Source of the DNA: Acetobacteraceae bacterium | GTDB taxonomy: Bacteria > Pseudomonadota > Alphaproteobacteria > Acetobacterales > Acetobacteraceae | Direction of reading: 5' to 3' | Assembly: GCA_027483995.1 (NCBI GenBank) | Contig: JAIXTK010000130.1 | Location: 1 to 34,168, forward strand | Length of the DNA: 34,168 nt | Shown: piece by piece, positions 14,362 through 21,492 of the stretch | Numbering within the stretch: position 1 is the first letter of the stretch | How the letters are laid out: each line of letters opens with the position of its first letter | Notes under the pieces: generated by a model | What the model saw: the letters and a program-made list of their open reading frames with translations, nothing else | The model's database searches: none | Told to the model about the DNA's origin: nothing | Program-made: the position numbers and the translations under genes

Positions 14362-15672
14362 TCAGCGCTTCATGTCCAGCGTCTGCTGCAGCAGCTCGTC
14401 GGCCGTGGTCACCATCTTGGTGTTCGCGGAGTAGGCGCGCTGGCTCACGATCAGCTTGGTGAACTCGTTGGCGATATCCACGTTGGAGTTCTCCACGGAA
14501 CTCACCACGATGCCGCCCGCGCCGTTGGTGCGCGCATCCTGGATCAGCGGGTCGCCAGACGCGATGGTGCTGGTGAAGGCCTGGCCATCCTGGCGCTGCA
14601 GCGCGTTCGGGTCGTTGAAGGTCACCACCGGCGCGCGCGCGATCGTGCGGCTCTGGCCGTTGTCGTAGGTCACCTGGATGTCGCCCGCCTGGGTGGTGGA
14701 GACGCCGGCGAAGCTGCCCGGCGGCACGCCGTTCTGGTTGATGCCGCGCAGGGTGAAATCGGTGCCGGCATACTGGGTCACACCGCCCGCCTGGCCGAAA
14801 GTGCCGAGATTCAGCGTGATCGTCTGCACGCCGCTGCCGAAGTTCACGTCGAAGCTCAGCGTCGCCGGCTTGTCCGGGACATAGGCACCGGCGGTCACGC
14901 TGCCGGTCGGGTTGCCGATCAGCCCCACCGTGCCCTGCGGCACCGGGTTGCCGGAGACGGTCGGCCCGAAGGCGATGCGTGCGGTGCCACGGTTGGGGGA
15001 GGCGATGTCGTCCGGCACGTTCAGCTGCACGGTCCAGTCATTGGCCAAGGTGCGGGTCCAGTTCAGCGTCACCACGTGGTCGTTGCCCAAGGCGTCGTAC
15101 ACGTTGATCTGCGCCGATACCGGGTCGGTGGTGGCCGGGGTGGAGGGCAGGTTGGCCGACAGCGTGACTTCGCTGGTCGCCTGCGGATTGTACACGGTCT
15201 GCGTCACCCGGATCGGGGCCACGGCGGAGCGGTCCACCTTGCCGGTCGCCGAATCGACGTTCCAGCCGTTCAGGTAGTCGCCGGCGCTGTTCACCAGGTA
15301 GCCGTTGCGGTCCATCTCGAAGTCGCCGGCGCGCGAGAAGTATTTCTGCGGCGAGAAGGTCACGTCGTTGGCCATCACCGTCTCCGCCCGGCTCACGGTG
15401 AAGAAGCCCTGGCCGACGATGCCCATCGCCAGCGGGTTTTCCGACTGCGTGATCGTGCCCTGCACCGAGTTGCGATAGTCCGGCCGCGCCTGCACCGAGC
15501 CCGGGCTGTTGCTCATCGCCGAGCTGCTGGTCAGGAAGTTGATGAACGACGTGTCGATGCGCTTGAAGCCGACGGTCTGGCTGTTGGCGACGTTGTCGCT
15601 GATATTGCCGAACGCGACCGACTGGGCGTTGAGCCCGCTGATCGCCGTGTTCAGGGCACCAAAGAGAGACAC
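14362..15672 (-). CDS. flgE: Flagellar hook protein FlgE
   Basis: 436 aa from the GTG at 15672. FlgE polymerises into the hook. The N-terminus SLFGALNTAISGLNAQSVAF followed by GNISDNVANSQTVGFKRIDT is diagnostic, and the C-terminus NVDIANEFTKLIVSQRAYSA with TKMVTTADELLQQTLDMKR is the classical hook/rod C-terminal helix. The central region carries beta domains (VYDALGNDHVVTLNWTRTL; FSRAGDFEMDRNGYLVNSAG). The GTG is chosen because a strong AGGAGG lies ahead of it and the protein begins exactly at the family N-terminus; the frame is open 65 codons further upstream but that stretch is non-homologous and crosses the promoter. A sigma-54 promoter 56-71 bp ahead of the start is the best in the window on this strand. 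Confidence 0.95.
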   Translation of the reverse strand: MSLFGALNTAISGLNAQSVAFGNISDNVANSQTVGFKRIDTSFINFLTSSSAMSNSPGSVQARPDYRNSVQGTITQSENPLAMGIVGQGFFTVSRAETVMANDVTFSPQKYFSRAGDFEMDRNGYLVNSAGDYLNGWNVDSATGKVDRSAVAPIRVTQTVYNPQATSEVTLSANLPSTPATTDPVSAQINVYDALGNDHVVTLNWTRTLANDWTVQLNVPDDIASPNRGTARIAFGPTVSGNPVPQGTVGLIGNPTGSVTAGAYVPDKPATLSFDVNFGSGVQTITLNLGTFGQAGGVTQYAGTDFTLRGINQNGVPPGSFAGVSTTQAGDIQVTYDNGQSRTIARAPVVTFNDPNALQRQDGQAFTSTIASGDPLIQDARTNGAGGIVVSSVENSNVDIANEFTKLIVSQRAYSANTKMVTTADELLQQTLDMKR

Positions 15673-15727
15673 GGGGGGAAACCTCCTGCTGGCAGCGGCC
15701 CGATCGGCCGCATTCGATGCCCCCCGT

Positions 15728-15743
15728 CGCACGATCCGTGCCA
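15728..15743 (-). promoter_or_regulatory. Sigma-54 promoter for the flgE-flgK-flgL unit
   Basis: On the minus strand the site reads TGGCACGGATCGTGCG. The -24 half TGGCACG is a perfect match to consensus and GG-N10-GC spacing is exact; the -12 half is GTGC instead of TTGC. Transcription would start about 12 nt downstream, leaving a leader of roughly 45 nt before the flgE GTG. Sigma-54 control of hook genes is established in Caulobacter and other flagellated bacteria. Confidence 0.7.
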
Positions 15744-15753
15744 ACGCCGATCC

Positions 15754-15884
15754 GGCCGGAATCAGCCCTGCCGCGGCTGAATCAGGCCGGAATCGCCTTG
15801 TGTGCCAGGACCGCCAGTGCCGTCCGGCACGAATCGCCCGGCAGAACCTGCCCACCCCGGGCACCACCCAGGCACGAATCGCCC
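15754..15884. promoter_or_regulatory. Four GAATC-centred repeats between divergent sigma-54 promoters (candidate enhancer)
   Basis: Related units lie at 15754-15767 (GGCCGGAATCAGCC), 15785-15797 (GGCCGGAATCGCC), 15826-15839 and 15871-15884 (both GGCACGAATCGCCC). Their GAATC centres are 31, 41 and 45 bp apart, close to whole helical turns for the first two intervals. A perfect 6-bp palindrome (GTGCCG-TC-CGGCAC, 15817-15830) overlaps the third unit. Sigma-54 promoters need an activator bound upstream, and these repeats lie between the flgE and fliK promoters where one activator (FlbD/FleQ type) could serve both. The activator gene is not in the window. This accounts for much of the 351-bp gap between flgE and fliK. 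Confidence 0.5.
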
Positions 15885-15926
15885 CTCCACCTCCTCTGCG
15901 GGCGGCTCAAAGCCCTGGCGGGGCTC

Positions 15927-15942
15927 TGGCCCGGCTTTTGCT
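15927..15942 (+). promoter_or_regulatory. Sigma-54 promoter for fliK-flgD
   Basis: The plus-strand sequence TGGCCCGGCTTTTGCT matches the sigma-54 consensus (TGGCAC-N5-TTGCA/T) at nearly every position, with exact GG-N10-GC spacing. It lies 82 nt ahead of the GTG start of fliK, so the predicted leader is about 70 nt. It faces away from the flgE promoter. Confidence 0.75.
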
Positions 15943-16023
15943 GAGGAACTGCGGCGCCCCAAGTGGGTGCCACCGCCTGCGCACCCTGGGTGCCGGGCGG
16001 GACGAGACAGCAAGGATTGCCGC

Positions 16024-18105
16024 GTGAACGTTGCCCCCGCTTCTTCCCCGCTCATCGCGCCGCCCGCAGGCCCCCCTGCCTTGGGCGCCGCCCCCGCGGC
16101 GCTGCCCGGCTTCGCCACCTTGCTCGCCGCCCTCTCCATGGAGGATGCGCCCGCGCCAGGCATGATGGTGGCCACGCTTCCGCCCGACACAGCCGCGGAG
16201 CCGGCGCCCACTATCGCCCTTCCGGTGCCCTCGCGGCCCGCGATGACCGCCGTCATGCCCGCCATCGGCCTGCCCGGCATGCCCCAGGCGCTGCCAGCTG
16301 GCGCCACCATGCCGGCCCCGCAAGCGGTGGCAACCGCCACCCCGGATCCTGCCCAGCCCGCCATGCCCGAAACCACCCTGCCGGTTGCGGCCGATGCACC
16401 GGCACTGGCGGCCCTCGAGGCCCCGGCACCGCGCAGCCCCGCCAAGCCGCAGCCCAACGCCGCCCGCCGCGGCCCCGACGCTGGCGAAGCCGACACTGCA
16501 TCCGACACCGAAACCCTGCCGGCAGCCGCTGTGGCCCCCGCGGTCCCGCTCGCGGCGCCGGTTGCATCCAGCCTCCTGCCGCCCGCCCCGCCTCCGCCTG
16601 CTGGCGCCGCCCCGGCCGGTGCCAACCACATCGCCCCCCCAACGCAGGCCGCGAACCAGACTGACACCGGCCCGGCCACCGCCATGGCGGCGCCCGCCGG
16701 CCGGTCCCCCAACTCTGCCGCGGCAACACCGGAGCAACCGGCATTCGGCGTGCCAGCCGCCACGGCCCCCCACGACCCCGTCGCCGGGCCGGCCATCGAG
16801 ACCTCGCCGGGACAGGAGCCCATCCGGACCACGGCGGCCCCGCCTGCCGTATCCGCCCCCCTGCCGCGCCACGCCGCCACCCCGGCGCAGGCCAGCCCGA
16901 CGGCCCCACTGCCGGCACCGGCCAGTCCGCAACTTCTGGCCGTTGCCGAAACGGTTGCCGCTCCGCCGCCCGCCATGCCGGACCTCGCGGCACCGCCGGC
17001 CCAACCCGCCGCCCTTGCGCCGCAGGCCCAGCCCCTGGCCGCTGCCACGGCCATGCCCATCCCCACGGGCCAGCCGCTCCAGCCCGCCGCGGCCGACCCT
17101 GCTGCGGATGCAGCACCGCCCACCCTCGCCGCGCCGATCGGCTCCCCCCCGTCGGACGCGCCCATCGCCACGCCCACCCCGGCCCCGCTGCCGGACCAGC
17201 CCGCTCGCCCGCGCACCGCCACGCCCCCCCGCGCGACCATGGATGCCGCCACCAACCACGGCCCCGCCATCGCCCAGGCACAAGACCAGCGGGACGCGCC
17301 GCCGCCTGCCGCCGCCCCAGCGCCCCACGCCGCGCCGCGCAGCGCCCCCATCGCCGCGGCACACGCCACGACCGAGGAGCCGCGCCCGGAAGCCGACCCC
17401 AGCGCCGCCGCGGCCCCCGCGCCCCACGCCCACCCCACCCAGCCGGCCGCCACGCCCGCCGCCGCCGCACCGGTCCCGGTTGCCCCACCCGCCGTCGCCG
17501 CCACCGCGACACCCCCGGCCGAACCGGCCCGCGCCGACACCGCCCCGCCCCCGCGCGCCGAGCCGCCGGCGCAGATCGCCGGTGCCGTCACCGTGCTGGC
17601 ACGCCATGGCGAGGGCCAGCACCACCTCACCCTGCGCCTCGACCCCGGCGAGCTGGGCCGCATCGAGGTTGCGATCGACCGCCGCAAGGGCGGCCCGGCC
17701 GAGATCACCCTCACCGTCGAACGCCCGGAAACCCTGCTCCGCCTGATGCGCGACCAGGACCAGTTGGCCCGCGCGCTGGACCAGGGCGGCCTGCCCGCCG
17801 AGCAGCGCACCGTCCAGTTCCGCCTCGCCGAGCCCCCGGCCGCCGCGCCGCAGGGCGGCCAGGGCCAGCCGCAGCAGCAGGACACGCCGCGCCCGCAGAA
17901 CCAGGGAGCGCAATCCCAGGGCCAGGCCGGCTTCGATACCTCGGGCTCCGCCCTGCCGCAGCGCCAGGATGGCCAGGGCGGCTCCCGCCAGGGCCCCCGC
18001 CGCCCCCCCGGCAGCCCCGACTCGTTCGGCCTGGAGGCCGACAGCTTCTCCGCCCCCGCCGCCGCGCGCCTGATGCGCCTGCGCGGCATCGACATCACCG
18101 CCTGA
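16024..18105 (+). CDS. fliK: Flagellar hook-length control protein FliK (long Pro/Ala-rich form)
   Basis: FliK is exported during hook growth and measures hook length, then switches export specificity to filament proteins. From the GTG at 16024 it is 693 aa. AAGGA precedes this start by 8 nt, and the open frame upstream of it crosses the promoter, so I reject the longer version. Residues ~1-515 are extreme Pro/Ala-rich low complexity, the expected ruler region. The conserved C-terminal FliK domain (residues ~518-610) shows VTVLARHGEGQHHLTLRLDP, GELGRIEVAIDRRKGG and ERPETLLRLMRDQDQLARAL. A Gln/Gly-rich tail follows. It is followed after 14 nt by flgD, its usual partner gene. The length is well above the ~400 aa of enteric FliK; because the region is low complexity, residue-level identity is weak but the C-domain is clear. 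Confidence 0.88.
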   Translation: MNVAPASSPLIAPPAGPPALGAAPAALPGFATLLAALSMEDAPAPGMMVATLPPDTAAEPAPTIALPVPSRPAMTAVMPAIGLPGMPQALPAGATMPAPQAVATATPDPAQPAMPETTLPVAADAPALAALEAPAPRSPAKPQPNAARRGPDAGEADTASDTETLPAAAVAPAVPLAAPVASSLLPPAPPPPAGAAPAGANHIAPPTQAANQTDTGPATAMAAPAGRSPNSAAATPEQPAFGVPAATAPHDPVAGPAIETSPGQEPIRTTAAPPAVSAPLPRHAATPAQASPTAPLPAPASPQLLAVAETVAAPPPAMPDLAAPPAQPAALAPQAQPLAAATAMPIPTGQPLQPAAADPAADAAPPTLAAPIGSPPSDAPIATPTPAPLPDQPARPRTATPPRATMDAATNHGPAIAQAQDQRDAPPPAAAPAPHAAPRSAPIAAAHATTEEPRPEADPSAAAAPAPHAHPTQPAATPAAAAPVPVAPPAVAATATPPAEPARADTAPPPRAEPPAQIAGAVTVLARHGEGQHHLTLRLDPGELGRIEVAIDRRKGGPAEITLTVERPETLLRLMRDQDQLARALDQGGLPAEQRTVQFRLAEPPAAAPQGGQGQPQQQDTPRPQNQGAQSQGQAGFDTSGSALPQRQDGQGGSRQGPRRPPGSPDSFGLEADSFSAPAAARLMRLRGIDITA

Positions 18106-18119
18106 CGGAGCGAACCCCC

Positions 18120-18812
18120 ATGGCACTCGCCACCAACGCCGCCCTTCCTGCCTCCACCGCGGTGACCGCCAGTGCCAGCGCCAGCGGCTCCAACGCCCTT
18201 GGCTCGCTGGCGAACAACTTCCAGAACTTCCTCACCCTGCTGATGACGCAGCTGAAGAACCAGGACCCCACCAGCCCGCTGGACACCAACCAGTTCACCA
18301 GCCAGCTCGTGCAGTTCACCAGCGTGGAGCAGCAGATCAACACCAACCGCAGCCTGGGCCAGCTCATCAACCTCACCCAGAGCGGCCAGATGATCCAATC
18401 CTCCTCCATGGTCGGCCGCCGCGTGGAAGTCGCCTCCGACTCGCTCTCGCTGCAGAACGGCAACGCCACGGTGAAGTTCACCTCGCCCGTCGACGGCCCC
18501 GTCAACGTCGCCATCTTCGCCGCCAACGGCTCCAAGGTGGCCGATGGCCTGGTGCAGGCCCGCACCGGCAGCAACGAATGGAGCTGGAACGGCCGCAACG
18601 GCAACGGCGCCCTGCTGCGCGACGGCGCCTACCGCGTGGCCATCACCGGCAACAACGCCGACGGCTCCAGCCGCGCCCTGCCCTTCACCGTGCTCGGCAC
18701 CGCCACCGGCGTCTCCCAGCAGGACAATGCCGTGAAGCTCCAGCTCGGCGGCGTGACGGTGGATTTCTCCGCCGTGAAGTCCATCGCCCCCGCCGCGGCC
18801 GCCGCACAGTAG
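18120..18812 (+). CDS. flgD: Flagellar hook assembly scaffold (hook cap) FlgD
   Basis: 230 aa. FlgD caps the growing hook and is discarded when FlgK arrives. The N-terminal export and assembly region has the diagnostic stretch NNFQNFLTLLMTQLKNQDPT followed by SPLDTNQFTSQLVQFTSVEQ. The C-terminal half folds as a beta-sandwich with the FLN/FnIII-like pattern (VNVAIFAANGSKVADGL; NEWSWNGRNGNGALLRDGAY). The start at 18120 has ACGGAG ahead of it. It follows fliK by 14 nt in one rightward transcript driven from the sigma-54 promoter at 15927. It ends with an Ala-rich tail. Confidence 0.95.
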   Translation: MALATNAALPASTAVTASASASGSNALGSLANNFQNFLTLLMTQLKNQDPTSPLDTNQFTSQLVQFTSVEQQINTNRSLGQLINLTQSGQMIQSSSMVGRRVEVASDSLSLQNGNATVKFTSPVDGPVNVAIFAANGSKVADGLVQARTGSNEWSWNGRNGNGALLRDGAYRVAITGNNADGSSRALPFTVLGTATGVSQQDNAVKLQLGGVTVDFSAVKSIAPAAAAAQ

Positions 18813-18880
18813 GCAACATTGCTCTTCAGATCCGGCCCGCCCGGGCGCTAGGCTGCCGGCTTCCCCATCAGGAGGCCGGC

Positions 18881-19201
18881 ATGTCCCGCATCCCGCTCAC
18901 CCTGCTCGCCTGCACCGCCGCCCTGCTCCCCACCGCCGCGCGGGCCGATGCCATCGACGGCGCCTGGTGCCACGAAAAAGGCCGCCGCCTGGTCATCACC
19001 GGGCCCAGCATCGTCACGCCCGGCGGGTCGAAGACCGAAGGCGAATACGGCCGGCACGACTTCGCCTACACTGTGCCCGCCGGCGAGCCCGGCGCCGGCA
19101 CCAAGGTGCGCATGGTGCTGATGGGGGAAACACGGGTTCGGGTGCAGGAAGGTGAGGCCGCCCCTGTTGTCTGGGAACGGTGTGGGCCTTCCGTCAGTTA
19201 A
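18881..19201 (+). CDS. Small secreted hypothetical protein
   Basis: 106 aa with a clear Sec signal peptide (SRIPLTLLACTAALLPTAARADA, cleavage expected after ADA near residue 24), so the mature ~82-residue protein is periplasmic or secreted. The mature part has two Cys (one in DGAWCHEKGRR, one in VVWERCGPS near the end) that could form a disulfide, and is rich in Gly, Val and Thr, as in a small beta-barrel. The start is supported by AGGAGG at 5-nt spacing. I do not recognise a family. It stands alone between flgD and a hairpin cluster; the 68-nt gap after flgD has no clear promoter, so transcription with flgD is possible. Confidence 0.75.
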   Translation: MSRIPLTLLACTAALLPTAARADAIDGAWCHEKGRRLVITGPSIVTPGGSKTEGEYGRHDFAYTVPAGEPGAGTKVRMVLMGETRVRVQEGEAAPVVWERCGPSVS

Positions 19202-19207
19202 GCAAGC

Positions 19208-19324
19208 GGTTCTTTTTTGAAAAAAAGAACCAAAAAACTTTCATTCGTTTGATGCGGAAAGGCCCGGCCTCTCCGCATCAAACATACAAAAGTCTTTTTG
19301 CTTCTTTTTCTTCAGAAAAAGAAG
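19208..19324. repeat. Triple-hairpin intergenic element (bidirectional terminator-like)
   Basis: Three perfect or near-perfect palindromes in a row. 19208-19231: GGTTCTTTTTT against AAAAAAGAACC. 19247-19283: 12-bp arms GTTTGATGCGGA and TCCGCATCAAAC around an inner AGGCC/GGCCT pair. 19301-19324: CTTCTTTTTCT against AGAAAAAGAAG. The outer hairpins are T/A-rich and resemble intrinsic terminators for either strand. The element lies exactly between convergent genes (the small secreted protein ending 19201 and the serine hydrolase ending 19328). The overall symmetry and low GC suggest a dispersed genomic palindromic repeat, as is common in this group of bacteria; I could not check copy number. Confidence 0.7.
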
Positions 19325-19327
19325 ATC

Positions 19328-20833
19328 CTAAACCTTACTGAACCTCAACACCCTTGACCGATTGACGATCAGCCGCACCCCAGCCTGGGTGAAATGCAGC
19401 AGGGCCCGCTGCTTCCACGGCCCATCCTGCCGTTCCATCAGCGCCATGTCGCTGGCGATCGGCCGCAGGTCCAGGCTGCGCCGCATCGGGCCGGCGCCGC
19501 TGGTCAGCACCGCCCGGCTGCCGTCGCACGCGATCGTGAATCGCCCGCCCTGCGCCGGGCACACCCATTCACCGGCCCATTCCGGCCGCACGCCGGCGCC
19601 GGTCGCCGGCCGGAAGCGCCGCGCCGCGAGGCCGATCTGGCCCACGATCGCGCCGCCTTCCGCGCGCAGCCGAACCGGCATTTCCACCACCCGGCTCACC
19701 GCCCAGTCGCCGTCGCGGAACAGCGTGCCCTGCGCATCCAGGTAGGAGATCACGCCGGCCTTGTGCTCGATCCAGATCGGCGCGTCCTCAGCGATGAAGC
19801 GGCCTTCCGGCAGCATGTCGGGCGCCGTCGCCGGCTCCGCCACGCCGGTGAGCGCGGAGAGCACCGTGAGGCACGGCGCCATCGGGTCCACATCCTCCCG
19901 GTTGGCCAGCAGCACCACGCCGATGCCCAGCTTCGGCGCCACCAGGAAGTGGTTCTTGTAGCCGGGCAGCGAGCCGCCATGGCCGACCAGCTCGATATCC
20001 CCCAGCGGCGCCCGCGCCAAGCCCAGCCCGTAGCCGGTGACGGTGCCATCCACCAACGCCCGCGGCGCGGAGAGCGTGCGCAGCAGCCCCGCCGCCGGCC
20101 CGCGCCAGGTCAGCAACGCCTGCGCCCAGGTGGCGAGGTCGCGCGCCGTGCCGGTGATCCCGCCGGAGGCCGAGTAGTGCAGCCCGTAGCGCCCGCGCCG
20201 CCAGCCTTGCGGGCCTTTCCAGTATCCCGTGGCCAGCCCCGGCACCGGCTCGGTCTCGTCTTCCGGCAGGTGCATGGTCAGGCCCAGCGGGCGGAAAAAC
20301 GTCTCGCGAAGCGCCGCGGCGTAGTCCACGCCCTTCGCCTCCAGCGCCGCCTGTACCATGCGGTAGCCGCTATTGGTGTAGGACACCTCGGTGCCCGGCG
20401 CGTAGTTCAGCGCGTCCATGCTCGTCACGAACCGCAGCAGCGCGTGGCGGTCCATCGCGGTGCTGGAGGAATTGCCGAGCAGCCATTGCGTCGGCGCCGC
20501 GTCGGCAATGCCGCTGGTCATGTCCAGCGCCCGGCCGATCGTCACGGCACCCTGCGCCGCGCCGGCCTCGATGTGCTGCCCCAGCGTATCCCCGAAGCCG
20601 ATCCGCCCGTCGATCGCCAGCATTCCGCACAGGAAATGCTTGCTGATGGAGGCGTAGCGCATCGTGGTATCCGGCGTGAACCGCAGCCCATGCTCGATGC
20701 TGGCATATCCGCCACAGGCCGCGCCGCGCAGCCCGCCGGTATCGAACAGCAGGATGGCGCCGCCCGGGCCGCCCTCTGCGTTCCAACCGCCCGCGATCTT
20801 CTCCGCCGCCGCGATCCCCGCCTTCCAGTCCAT
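19328..20833 (-). CDS. D-aminopeptidase-like serine hydrolase (beta-lactamase/S12 family)
   Basis: 501 aa from the ATG at 20833, which has GGAGG ahead of it; a 23-codon upstream extension lacks a ribosome-binding site. The penicillin-binding/class C fold motifs are all present: SxxK as YASISK (Ser62, Lys65), YxN as YTN (Tyr152) and HxG as GHGG (His285). These positions nearly coincide with the catalytic residues known for Ochrobactrum D-aminopeptidase DAP (Ser62, Lys65, Tyr153, His287), which has ~520 aa and two extra beta-barrel domains. The C-terminal ~170 residues here are beta-rich (GEWVCPAQGGRFTIACDGSR, MRRSLDLRPIASDMALMERQ), consistent with those domains. The likely activity is release of N-terminal D-amino acids from peptides. 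There is no signal peptide. A generic esterase is the alternative. Confidence 0.88.
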   Translation of the reverse strand: MDWKAGIAAAEKIAGGWNAEGGPGGAILLFDTGGLRGAACGGYASIEHGLRFTPDTTMRYASISKHFLCGMLAIDGRIGFGDTLGQHIEAGAAQGAVTIGRALDMTSGIADAAPTQWLLGNSSSTAMDRHALLRFVTSMDALNYAPGTEVSYTNSGYRMVQAALEAKGVDYAAALRETFFRPLGLTMHLPEDETEPVPGLATGYWKGPQGWRRGRYGLHYSASGGITGTARDLATWAQALLTWRGPAAGLLRTLSAPRALVDGTVTGYGLGLARAPLGDIELVGHGGSLPGYKNHFLVAPKLGIGVVLLANREDVDPMAPCLTVLSALTGVAEPATAPDMLPEGRFIAEDAPIWIEHKAGVISYLDAQGTLFRDGDWAVSRVVEMPVRLRAEGGAIVGQIGLAARRFRPATGAGVRPEWAGEWVCPAQGGRFTIACDGSRAVLTSGAGPMRRSLDLRPIASDMALMERQDGPWKQRALLHFTQAGVRLIVNRSRVLRFSKV

Positions 20834-20952
20834 CCGCCATTCCTCCGCGTCTGCTGCGATCATGCCGGCGAACGGCAGCCGCGCAAAATCCCGTCTGGAC
20901 ATCGCGCCGGCCCCGCCGCCTGATCGCAGCCCCCAACCCCGGAGCGCGCCGC

Positions 20953-21492
20953 ATGGCCACGGTCCTGGCGGTGGCGCGCAGCCCGCGCCATCGCTTCAGC
21001 AAACAGACGGAAGAGGCGATCACCCTCATCGAGGGCCTGGGCGTGGAGGGCGATGCCCATGCCGGCGTGACGGTCCGCCACCGCTCCCGCGTCGCCCGCA
21101 ACCCGGCCCAGCCGAATCTGCGCCAGGTTCACCTGATGCACAGTGAGCTGTTCGCCGAACTCGCCGCGAAGGGCTTCACCCTGGCCCCCGGCGACATGGG
21201 CGAGAACATCACCACCGCGGGGATCGACCTGCTGGCCCTGCCCGTCGGCACCATCCTGCGCCTGGGCGCAGCGGCCGAGATCGCCATCACCGGCCTGCGC
21301 AACCCCTGCCTGCAGCTCGACAGGTTCGCCCCGGGCCTGATGGCCGCCACGCTCGACCGCACCGAAGACGGCTCGCTCATCCGCAAGGCCGGCATCATGT
21401 CCACCGTCCGCCGCGGCGGCACCGTGCACCCGGGCGACCCGATCGAAATCGTGCTGCCGCCCCTGCCACACCGGTACCTGGCCCCCGTTTGA
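20953..21492 (+). CDS. MOSC-domain protein
   Basis: 179 aa. MOSC domains are the sulfur-carrying fold of molybdenum cofactor sulfurases; stand-alone members are thought to handle sulfur transfer or molybdenum-cofactor-dependent detoxification. The sequence shows HRFSKQTEEAITLIEGLGVE with GDAHAGVTV, the core LAPGDMGENITTAGIDLLAL, and the conserved Cys motif ITGLRNPCLQLDRF, in the order expected for the family. The start at 20953 has a modest CGGAG ahead. It is divergent from the serine hydrolase gene across 119 bp, with no convincing promoter in between. Its stop overlaps the start of the next gene by one base (TGATG), so the two are co-translated. The precise substrate is unknown. Confidence 0.88.
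   Translation: MATVLAVARSPRHRFSKQTEEAITLIEGLGVEGDAHAGVTVRHRSRVARNPAQPNLRQVHLMHSELFAELAAKGFTLAPGDMGENITTAGIDLLALPVGTILRLGAAAEIAITGLRNPCLQLDRFAPGLMAATLDRTEDGSLIRKAGIMSTVRRGGTVHPGDPIEIVLPPLPHRYLAPV

Noticed and set aside
15673-15867. N-terminal extension of flgE
   Set aside because: The extra 65 residues are Arg/Ala-rich, cross the promoter and lie ahead of a strong AGGAGG-supported GTG start.
15754-15884. CRISPR array
   Set aside because: The four repeat units are short (13-14 bp), imperfect and not evenly spaced, and no cas genes are present; a regulatory array fits better.
15762-18398. Minus-strand frame of 878 codons opposite fliK
   Set aside because: Gly/Ala/Trp-rich mirror of Pro/Ala codons; fliK has a sigma-54 promoter, a ribosome-binding site and a conserved C-domain.
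19394-20923. Plus-strand frame of 509 codons opposite the serine hydrolase
   Set aside because: Composition typical of antisense high-GC frames; the minus strand has all catalytic motifs.
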